Assembly (NCBI GenBank): GCA_022561985.1
Contig: JADFQE010000004.1
Span: forward strand, 1-50,408
DNA: 50,408 nucleotides
Direction: 5' to 3'
DNA from: Chloroflexota bacterium
GTDB taxonomy: Bacteria; Chloroflexota; Dehalococcoidia; Lucifugimonadales; Australimonadaceae
Positions 32,930 through 39,012 of the stretch are shown one piece after another; position 1 is the first letter of the stretch; each line of letters starts with the position of its first letter. The notes beneath the pieces are model-generated. The model was not told the origin of the DNA. It was given only the letters and a program-made list of their open reading frames with translations, and searched no databases. The position numbers and the translations under genes were made by a program.

Positions 32930-33542
32930 ATAGGCGCTCGAGCAGGTCGCGAGCGAGGGGCGTGAGCGCGAGCCACGGGTCGTCCTCGAGGGCCAGGTCG
33001 GCCTCGGACCGCTCCCAGTGGCGCTTGCCGGAGGCGTCCGAGACCCACAGGCCGCTGACCCAGAAGCCGGTGGGGCCGTCAGGCGGAGGGACGTAGTCCT
33101 CCGCGATGCGCCCATGCAGCCCGCTGGCCTCCCACGCGCCCAGCAGTGCGCCGTCGCGCGCGATGGCGACGGCCTCGGTCCAGTGCGCCGAGCGCCGCTC
33201 GCCATCGAGGTCGCGCATCCGGCGCAGCAGGCGCTTCGCGTGCTCCTCGTCGCTCACCTCACCGCCCGTCCCGCGGCGCGTCACCAGACTCGACCAGCCG
33301 TCTCCGAGCGCGGGGATGACGAGGCCGCCGTCGCTGGCGAGGGCGAGGCCCTGGTGCGCGCGGGACCAGACCACCGCCTTGCGGATCGCGTTGCCGAGGT
33401 GCGAGGCGCTGTCCTCCTCGACCTCCGGCGGCGATGCGATGCTCGATGCGTCGAGGAGCGTGATGCCGGCTCCCGTGGCAAGCACGCGGAGGCGCTCCGC
33501 CTTCGCGGGGTTCGTCGTCGCCAGGAGGACCGATAGCGTCAT
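32919..33542 (-). CDS. Ham1/RdgB-like non-canonical purine NTP pyrophosphatase
   Basis: A 207-residue protein of the ITPase fold, which hydrolyses ITP and XTP to keep deaminated purines out of DNA. The ATG at 33542 starts MTLSVLLATTNPAKAERL, the typical first strand and nucleotide-binding N-x-x-K segment. EEDSASHLGNAIRKAVVW, LALASDGGLVIPALGDGW and a C-terminal HWERSEADL region follow. The common DDSGL motif reads SDGGL, so it is a divergent member. It is downstream of mutL on the same strand, across a hairpin-rich gap of about 200 bases. No clear ribosome binding site precedes it. Confidence 0.7.
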   Translation of the reverse strand: MTLSVLLATTNPAKAERLRVLATGAGITLLDASSIASPPEVEEDSASHLGNAIRKAVVWSRAHQGLALASDGGLVIPALGDGWSSLVTRRGTGGEVSDEEHAKRLLRRMRDLDGERRSAHWTEAVAIARDGALLGAWEASGLHGRIAEDYVPPPDGPTGFWVSGLWVSDASGKRHWERSEADLALEDDPWLALTPLARDLLERLSRA

Positions 33543-33606
33543 GCGGGAAGCGCTGCCTCTCTCCCGTGGCGTCGTTGCCAGACGGGCCCTTCGACCATCC
33601 CCCCGT

Positions 33607-33719
33607 CCCCCTTCCAGCCTGGAAGGGGGTGATGACCCTGGATACGGGGGAGACCCCCGTGCCCCCGGCAAAGGGGCTCCGCCCCTCCGCGCTCCCCTGC
33701 CTTCCAATAGCGGTGCTAT
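33607..33719. repeat. Cluster of four hairpins between mutL and the ITPase-like gene
   Basis: Four perfect hairpins in 113 bases: CCCCCTTCC/GGAAGGGGG (33607-33629, 9 bp), ACGGGGG/CCCCCGT (33644-33660, 7 bp), AGGGGC/GCCCCT (33672-33686, 6 bp) and ATAGC/GCTAT (33707-33719, 5 bp). Three of the four loops are 3 bases. It fills most of the 205-base gene-free gap. It may be a composite intergenic repeat or the mutL terminator. Confidence 0.65.
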
Positions 33720-33747
33720 CGCAGCGCGGCAGCGCCCGCCACGGCTG

Positions 33748-35511
33748 CTAGCTCCGGCCGAATTCGCGCTCTAGCGAACTCGTCGTGACGCGCAGCATCG
33801 TGGGGCGTCCGTGGGGGCAGTGCTGCGGTATGTCCTCCGTCGTGAGCGCGTGGCCCAGCGCCTCCATCTCCTGGCGGTCGAGGGTCTGCCCGGCCCGCAC
33901 GGCCGAGTGGCAGGCGATGGAGGCCGCGACGGCCAGGTGCGTGTCCGAGCCCGCGCCGCCGCTGTGTGCGTCGAGTATCTCCGCGACGAGCTTGGCGGCG
34001 CTGACGGAGCGCGCCATGAGCGGCACCGAGCGCACCAGCCACGTCGAGCCGCCGAAGGGCTCGATCCTCACGCCGTAGCGCTCCAAAGTCGGCTGCGCGC
34101 CGGCGACGGCCTCGACCTGCTCGGGCGTGAGCTCCACCGGCAGCGGCTCCAGCATGGACTGGACCTCCGGCCGCCGCTCCTCCCACTGGCGCAGCAGCCT
34201 GTAGTAAAGCACCGCCTCGTGGGCCGCGTGCTGGTCGATCAGGTACATGCCGTCGGCCCCTTCGGCCACCACGAACATGTTCGATATCTGGCCGAGGATC
34301 CGCAGCGGCGCTCGCGGAGACCCGGGCGCCCCCTGCCCAGCGGCCGCCGGAGCCGCGAGAGCGTCTTCGCCGCCGCTCGGTGAGGCCGAGGGCTCGGGCA
34401 GCGGAGCGAGCCCGGCGCTGAGTGCCGGGGCCAGCCCGCCGAGCGCGAGGGTTGGTGCAGGCGTGGGCGCCTGGGCAGGCGCGGGCGGCGGGGCGAGCAG
34501 GCCGCGCGCCTCGGCCACGGGCGAGTCTGCGAGCAGCGCCTCGCGCACCGCACGCTGCACGCTGGAGAAGGCGTCGGCGTCGCGGACGAGGCGGACCTCG
34601 CGCTTGTTGGGGTGCACGTTGGGGTCGACCTCGGCCGGCGGCACATCGACGAACATGGCCGCGATCGGGTAGCGGCCCTCCATGAGCAGCCCCGCGTAGG
34701 CCTGCTCCACGGCGACGCTGAGCGTCCTGTTGGAGACCCACCGGCCGTTGACGAACAGACTCATGCCGGTGCGGTTCGGCCTGCTGCGCTCCGCGGGGCT
34801 CACCATGCCATGCACGGGATACACGCCGCGCGCGGACCCGGTGACCTCGATCAGCGAGTCCGCGACCTCGGCGCCGTACACCGCCGCCATGACGTCGCGC
34901 AGCGCGCCGTTGCCGGAGGTCTGGAGCAGCATGCGCGCCTCCGAGCGCAGCGAGAAGCGCACGTGCGGGCAGGCCATGGCCATGTGGTCGAGCACGCCGC
35001 GGATGCGTGCCGTCTCCGCGCTGGCCGAGCGGATGAACTTGAGGCGCGCCGGGATCGTCGAGAAGAGCGCCTCGACCGTGACGGACGTGCCCGGCGCGCC
35101 GGAGCTCGTGCCCTCCGCGATGACGGCGCTGCCCTCGATCTCCACGAACGCGGCCGCCTCCGCCCCCGCGGTGCGCGTGAGGAGGCGCACGTGCGCGGCT
35201 GCTGCGATGCTCGCCAGCGCCTCGCCGCGGAAGCCGAGCGAGGTCACCGCCGCGAGGTCATCGAGCGATCGAAGCTTGCTGGTGGCGTGGCGCTCGAAGG
35301 CAAGCCGGAGCTCGTCCGGCGCGATGCCGGACCCGTCGTCGGTCACGCGGATGCTCTGAAGGCCGCCCTGGAGAACCTCCACGCCGACCGTGCTCGCGCC
35401 TGCGTCCAGGGAGTTCTCGACGAGCTCCTTGACGACCGAGGCGGGGCGCTCGATGACCTCCCCGGCGGCGATCCCGGCGGCGACGGCGGGCGGCAGCACG
35501 CGTATCACCAC
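33748..35511 (-). CDS. mutL: DNA mismatch repair protein MutL
   Basis: The mismatch repair mediator, 587 residues from a GTG at 35511. The N-terminal GHKL ATPase shows IAAGEVIERPASVVKELVEN, DDGSGI, FERHATSKL and GFRGEALASI. A Pro/Ala-rich linker (about 330-395) leads to the C-terminal dimerisation domain with DQHAAHEAVLYY, ACHSAVRAG and CPHGRPT. The metal-binding endonuclease motif DQHA-x2-E-x4-E has Tyr in place of the last Glu, so nicking activity may be altered, although the other endonuclease-associated motifs remain. No mutS is visible in the window. It is preceded on the same strand by the ArsC/Spx-like gene (75-base gap). Confidence 0.95.
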   Translation of the reverse strand: MVIRVLPPAVAAGIAAGEVIERPASVVKELVENSLDAGASTVGVEVLQGGLQSIRVTDDGSGIAPDELRLAFERHATSKLRSLDDLAAVTSLGFRGEALASIAAAAHVRLLTRTAGAEAAAFVEIEGSAVIAEGTSSGAPGTSVTVEALFSTIPARLKFIRSASAETARIRGVLDHMAMACPHVRFSLRSEARMLLQTSGNGALRDVMAAVYGAEVADSLIEVTGSARGVYPVHGMVSPAERSRPNRTGMSLFVNGRWVSNRTLSVAVEQAYAGLLMEGRYPIAAMFVDVPPAEVDPNVHPNKREVRLVRDADAFSSVQRAVREALLADSPVAEARGLLAPPPAPAQAPTPAPTLALGGLAPALSAGLAPLPEPSASPSGGEDALAAPAAAGQGAPGSPRAPLRILGQISNMFVVAEGADGMYLIDQHAAHEAVLYYRLLRQWEERRPEVQSMLEPLPVELTPEQVEAVAGAQPTLERYGVRIEPFGGSTWLVRSVPLMARSVSAAKLVAEILDAHSGGAGSDTHLAVAASIACHSAVRAGQTLDRQEMEALGHALTTEDIPQHCPHGRPTMLRVTTSSLEREFGRS

Positions 35512-35552
35512 GGCGATACGCCTTCAAGCCTGTCTTGCACGGACGTGGCTAT

Positions 35553-35565
35553 TGTCATGGTGACA
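35553..35565. promoter_or_regulatory. 13-base dyad upstream of mutL
   Basis: TGTCA-TGG-TGACA is a perfect 5-bp inverted repeat 41 bases upstream of the mutL start, in the short gap after the ArsC/Spx-like gene. It could be an operator. No regulator can be assigned from sequence. Confidence 0.25.
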
Positions 35566-35586
35566 GATGCTGTACGAACGCAAAAC

Positions 35587-35940
35587 TCAGAAACCGAGCT
35601 CGGCTCCCAGCTTCTTGGCGTTCGTCCCCGCGGTCAGCCGCCCGTCGATCACCACCAGCGGCCGCCGGAAGTAGCGGGGCTCCTCGACCAGGAGCTCGAG
35701 GAGCCGGCCGTCGGTCAGCGAGTCGGGGTCCAGCCCGCTCTTCTTGAAGGCGGCCGACTTGAAGTTGAACACCTCGCGCGGCGACTCGTCCCCGAGGAGC
35801 GCGCGGAGCTCGTCCGCGGAGAAGCGGTCCTTGAAGAAGTCCCGCTCCCCGAACGCGAGGCCCGCCTGCGAGAGCGCCGCCCTCGCCGTTCGGCAGGTCC
35901 CTCAGCCCTTCCACCAGTAGAGGTCGATGCTCGTTGCCAT
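35587..35940 (-). CDS. ArsC/Spx-like thioredoxin-fold protein with in-frame UGA (candidate selenoprotein)
   Basis: From the ATG at 35940 the frame reads MATSIDLYWWKG, then TGA (35902-35904, codon 13), then GTCRTARAALSQAGLAFGER. It stays open to the TGA at 35587-35589 (117 residues). The later part is a normal ArsC/Spx-family protein: RDFFKDRFSADELRALLG, VFNFKSAAFKKSGLD, YFRRPLVVIDGRLTAGTNAK. In this family the residue at codon 13 is the catalytic Cys of C-x-x-C, so the TGA would give U-G-T-C (Sec13, Cys16). A stem-loop follows at bacterial SECIS distance. The alternatives are a Cys-to-stop mutation or a sequence error. Known ArsC-like selenoproteins exist in environmental bacteria. No clear ribosome binding site precedes the ATG. 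mutL follows on the same strand. Confidence 0.7.
35865..35897 (-). promoter_or_regulatory. SECIS-like stem-loop downstream of the in-frame UGA
   Basis: Counting from the base after the UGA on the minus strand, CCTGC (5-9) pairs with GCAGG (33-37), and GAGG (18-21) with TCTC (29-32, one G-U). The apical loop is GCGGCGC (22-28). A short apical loop starting with G, about 16-37 bases from the UGA, is what bacterial SelB sites show. Folded by eye only. Confidence 0.5.
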
Positions 35941-36101
35941 GGCGCGATTCTAGGCGAGGGGCGGGCCATATCGCCAGAGGGGGGGCCGGCCACTTGCGGA
36001 GGTTCCTTGGGACCCCTAACCGCTCGTGCCCGGACCCAGACCACTCGCGCCGAGGTTGCCGCCCGTTGCTCCCAGGCAGGCGATGGCCTAGCATCTCGCG
36101 C

Positions 36102-36569
36102 ATGGCCGACGTCTTCCTGCTCATCGTCCGCTGGGCCCACGCCATCGCGGCCGTGGCCTGGGTGGGCGGCGGCATCTTCTACTGGGTCGTGCTGCGGCCC
36201 GCGCTCCGGACCGAAGGCGTCCCGCCGGCGGTCGCCCGCTTCGCCGGAACCGAGTTCGGCGGGCTCGTGGCGCTGTCTGCGTGGACGCTCGTGATCACAG
36301 GCGCCGTCTTGGTGTTCGCGCGGCTCTCGGAGCCGGCGGCAGACGTCCCCTACGCCGCCGTCCTCGCGGTCAAGATCGCGCTCTCGGGCTGGATGTTCTT
36401 CCTCATCAGCGGCCGCCGCCGGCGCCGCACGCCCCCCGACGGTGCGCCGCGCGGCCGGCTCCGGGCGGCGGCGGACGCGCTCGGCCACGTCAACATGACC
36501 GTGGTCCTGGGCATCGTCGTCTTCGGGCTCTCCGACGTCCTGCGCCTGCTCATCGAACGGAACCTGTAG
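36102..36569 (+). CDS. CopD-like four-helix membrane protein
   Basis: A 155-residue integral membrane protein with four predicted helices. The first reads VRWAHAIAAVAWVGGGIFYW, the histidine and WxGG pattern of the CopD/DUF2269-type membrane domain. A later GHVNMTVVLGIVVFG carries another conserved His. CopD-type proteins are linked to copper handling, but this short stand-alone form is uncharacterised and could bind haem instead. The basic RRRRRR loop between helices 3 and 4 suggests a cytoplasmic loop. It lies 11 bases upstream of the Trm112-like gene. Confidence 0.65.
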   Translation: MADVFLLIVRWAHAIAAVAWVGGGIFYWVVLRPALRTEGVPPAVARFAGTEFGGLVALSAWTLVITGAVLVFARLSEPAADVPYAAVLAVKIALSGWMFFLISGRRRRRTPPDGAPRGRLRAAADALGHVNMTVVLGIVVFGLSDVLRLLIERNL

Positions 36570-36580
36570 ACTAAGCCGCC

Positions 36581-36763
36581 ATGCGCCGCGATCTGATGGA
36601 CATACTCGTGTGCCCCGTCTGCAAGGAGCCGCTGGAGCTGCACGTCGAGCGCGAGGAAGACGGCGAGGTGCTCACGGGGACGCTGACCTCGCCGGGGTGT
36701 GGGGCCACCTACCCGATCGAAGACGGCATCCCCAACCTGCTTCCCGCCGACATGCATGCCTAA
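36581..36763 (+). CDS. Trm112-like zinc-ribbon protein
   Basis: A 60-residue protein of the Trm112/UPF0434 (YcaR) family. LMDILVCPVCKEPLEL supplies Cys11 and Cys14, and the C-terminal CGATYPIEDGIPNLLP is the family ending. Only one cysteine (Cys40) remains of the second pair; the other is Ser37. Bacterial members are thought to assist methyltransferases or lipid A-type enzymes, without a settled role. The methyltransferase egtD follows, but a repeat and a candidate promoter separate them. Confidence 0.85.
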   Translation: MRRDLMDILVCPVCKEPLELHVEREEDGEVLTGTLTSPGCGATYPIEDGIPNLLPADMHA

Positions 36764-36780
36764 CGCCGCCCCTACCCCGT

Positions 36781-36803
36781 GTGGGTCAAGGGCTGTGCCC
36801 TTG
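36781..36803 (+). repeat. Palindromic repeat, copy 4
   Basis: GTGGGT then CAAGGGC-TGT-GCCCTTG, a perfect 7-bp stem. It is 17 bases after the Trm112-like stop and 2 bases before the TTGACA of the egtD promoter, so it could end the upstream transcript. Confidence 0.65.
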
Positions 36804-36805
36804 CT

Positions 36806-36834
36806 TTGACACTCCGGAGCGGGGCCGATACCCT
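36806..36834 (+). promoter_or_regulatory. Candidate egtD promoter
   Basis: TTGACA (36806-36811), 17-base spacer, TACCCT (36829-36834). The -35 is perfect and the -10 keeps the key T, A and final T. Transcription would begin near 36841, downstream of the in-frame TTG at 36834, which favours the ATG at 36861. Confidence 0.5.
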
Positions 36835-36860
36835 TGGCGCGCCCCGGCTCGCTTCTCCTC

Positions 36861-37871
36861 ATGACTGATACCGCCCACGCGAACACCGAGCTTGCAGCCC
36901 GCCTGACGATCGACGTGGTCGACGGAGGCGGCGCGTCCGGCACCATGGCCGAGGACGTGCTGGCCGGGCTCACGGCCGAGCGCAAGCAGCTGCCGCCCAA
37001 GTACTTCTACGACGACGCCGGATCGCGGCTGTTCGAGCAGATCACGGAGCTCCCCGAGTACTACCCGACGCGCGCCGAGCGCGAGCTGCTCGAGGAGACC
37101 GCGGACGGCCTCATGGCCGGTCTGCGGCCCGTCGAGATCGTGGAGCTGGGCGCGGGATCGTCGGCGAAGACGCGGCGGCTGCTGAGCGCCCCCACCGCCC
37201 ACGAGCACCTGCGGCGCTTCGTCCCCATGGACGTCAGCCGCGAGATCGTGGAATCGAGCGCCCTCGGCCTGCTGCGTGACTACCCCTACCTGAGCGTCCA
37301 CGGCGTGATCGGCGACTTCGAGCGCCACCTCGGGCGCATCCCGCAAGCGCTGGGGCGGCGCCTCGTGCTCTTCCTGGGCGGCACCATCGGCAACCTGCAC
37401 CCGCCGGAGCGCACCGCCTTCCTCACCGGCGTGCGCGGCCTGCTGGGTCCCGGCGACCGCGTGCTCATCGGCCTGGACCTGGTGAAGGACGTCCCGACGA
37501 TGGAGGCCGCATACAACGACGCAGCGGGGGTCACGGCCGCGTTCAACCGGAACATGCTCTGGGCCATCAACCGCGAGCTCGGGGCGAACTTCGACCCCGA
37601 TGCCTTCGCACACCGCGCGTTCTTCAACGCGGAGGAGTCACGCATCGAGATGCACCTGGTGCCAAGCGTGGCCCAGGAGGTCAGCGCACCGGACATACCG
37701 CTGCATGTGACCATCAGACCGACCGAGACCATCTGGACCGAGAGCTCGTATAAGTTCACCGTCGCGTCGATCGAGGAGATGCTCACCGGCGCAGGCCTGC
37801 GGCTCGAGCACTGCTACACCAACGAGCACCCCGACCGCCGGTTCGCCCTCGCCCTCGCCGCACCTGCTTAG
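36861..37871 (+). CDS. egtD: L-histidine N-alpha-methyltransferase EgtD
   Basis: Makes hercynine (trimethylhistidine) from histidine with three SAM, the first ergothioneine step. The EgtD hallmark PPKYFYDDAGSRLFEQI with TELPEYYPTRAERELL is at about residues 45-75. The SAM-binding motif EIVELGAGSSAKTRRLL is at about 90-107. LFLGGTIGNLHPPE, GLDLVKD and the C-terminal substrate region FTVASIEEMLTGAGL follow. The length (336 from the ATG at 36861) is close to known EgtD. Its partner EgtB-like gene is 31 kb away at 4.6-5.9 kb and is frameshifted in this assembly. Confidence 0.95.
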   Translation: MTDTAHANTELAARLTIDVVDGGGASGTMAEDVLAGLTAERKQLPPKYFYDDAGSRLFEQITELPEYYPTRAERELLEETADGLMAGLRPVEIVELGAGSSAKTRRLLSAPTAHEHLRRFVPMDVSREIVESSALGLLRDYPYLSVHGVIGDFERHLGRIPQALGRRLVLFLGGTIGNLHPPERTAFLTGVRGLLGPGDRVLIGLDLVKDVPTMEAAYNDAAGVTAAFNRNMLWAINRELGANFDPDAFAHRAFFNAEESRIEMHLVPSVAQEVSAPDIPLHVTIRPTETIWTESSYKFTVASIEEMLTGAGLRLEHCYTNEHPDRRFALALAAPA

Positions 37872-37883
37872 CCCCACGTATGG

Positions 37884-37912
37884 TTGCCCTACCGTCTTTG
37901 TTCGTATAGACT
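37884..37912 (+). promoter_or_regulatory. Candidate promoter for the iron-type ABC locus
   Basis: TTGCCC (37884-37889), 17-base spacer, TAGACT (37907-37912), in an AT-richer gap of 103 bases upstream of the lipoprotein gene. Both boxes match at about four of six positions. Confidence 0.4.
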
Positions 37913-37924
37913 ACCGGCAGACTT

Positions 37925-37934
37925 AGGACGTCCT
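37925..37934. promoter_or_regulatory. 10-base palindrome near the transcription start
   Basis: AGGACGTCCT, preceded by TT, so that it reads TTAGG-ACG-TCCTGA. It sits about 13 bases past the -10 box of the iron-type locus, where a repressor would block. The TTAGG half-site recalls DtxR/IdeR sites, but the spacing is shorter than theirs. Confidence 0.3.
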
Positions 37935-37974
37935 GATTTCTAACAGGGGGCGCCCTTCACGAACGAGGTTTGCC

Positions 37975-39012
37975 GTGCACCCCCATCCCGTCTCCATCCG
38001 TCACCTCCGGCCCAAGCTCCTCCTGGCGCTCGTGGCCCTCATCGCTGGGCTGACTGCCGCCGGGTGTGCCTCCGACGCCAACGACGCCGGCTCGCTGGTC
38101 CTGTACTCCGGGCGGAGCGAGAGCCTGGTCGACCCGATCATTCAGGAGTTCGCCGCGCTCACGGGCATCGACGTGCAGGTGAAGTACGCCGGCACGGCGT
38201 CGCTGGCGGCCACGCTTCTCGAGGAGGGCGAAAAGAGCCCCGCGGACGTCTTCTACGCCCAGGACCCCGGCGGCCTGGGAGCCGTGGAGGGCATGCTCGC
38301 GGCGCTCCCGGCCGAGACCCTCGCGAACGTCCCTGAGTGGGCACGCTCGCCCGAGGGGTTGTGGGTCGGGATCTCCGGCAGGGCTCGCGTGCTCGTGTAC
38401 AACCCTGAGCGCGTGAGCGAGAGCGAGCTGCCCGCCAGCATCGAGGACCTGACGGACCCGAAGTGGAAGGGGCGCCTCGGCTGGGCGCCCACCAACGGCT
38501 CCTTCCTGACCATGGTGACGGGCATGCGGGCGCTCTGGGGAGAGGAGCGCACGCGGGCCTGGATCGAAGGCATGGTCGCGAACGAGGCCGGCATCTACCG
38601 GAACAACACCACGCAGGTCGCGGCTGCCGCGTCGGGAGAGATCGACCTGGGTCTCGTGAACCACTACTACCTCTACCGATTCCTGGCCGAGGAGGGCGAG
38701 TCGTTCGCGGCCCGCAACTACCATCCCTCCGGGGGCGGGCCCGGCGCCCTGGTCATGGTCTCCGGCGCGGGCGTGCTCGCCACCGCCCCCAACGGCGAGA
38801 ATGCACGGAAGTTCGTGAACTTCCTGCTCTCGAAGGTGGCGCAGCAGTACTTCGCCAGCCAGACCTTCGAGTACCCCCTCGTGGAGGGCGTGCTGACGAA
38901 CCGTCTGCTGACGCCGCTCGCGGAGATCAACCGGCCCGACGTGGCACTCTCCGACCTCTCCGACCTCGCGGGGACGACCGAGCTCCTCCGCAGCGCCGGC
39001 GCGCTGCCTTGA
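37975..39012 (+). CDS. Iron(III)-type ABC transporter substrate-binding lipoprotein
   Basis: A 345-residue exported lipoprotein from a GTG at 37975. The signal peptide (KLLLALVALIAGLTAAGC) ends in a lipobox with Cys31. The mature part is the FbpA/FutA class: LVLYSGRSESLVDPIIQEF, VFYAQDPGGLGAVEGML, TDPKWKGRLGWAPTNGSF. It has adjacent tyrosines Tyr231-Tyr232 (NHYYLYRF), where this class coordinates ferric iron. The stop overlaps the permease start (TTGA), so the two are coupled. Iron is the likely substrate by family, not proven. Confidence 0.88.
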   Translation: MHPHPVSIRHLRPKLLLALVALIAGLTAAGCASDANDAGSLVLYSGRSESLVDPIIQEFAALTGIDVQVKYAGTASLAATLLEEGEKSPADVFYAQDPGGLGAVEGMLAALPAETLANVPEWARSPEGLWVGISGRARVLVYNPERVSESELPASIEDLTDPKWKGRLGWAPTNGSFLTMVTGMRALWGEERTRAWIEGMVANEAGIYRNNTTQVAAAASGEIDLGLVNHYYLYRFLAEEGESFAARNYHPSGGGPGALVMVSGAGVLATAPNGENARKFVNFLLSKVAQQYFASQTFEYPLVEGVLTNRLLTPLAEINRPDVALSDLSDLAGTTELLRSAGALP

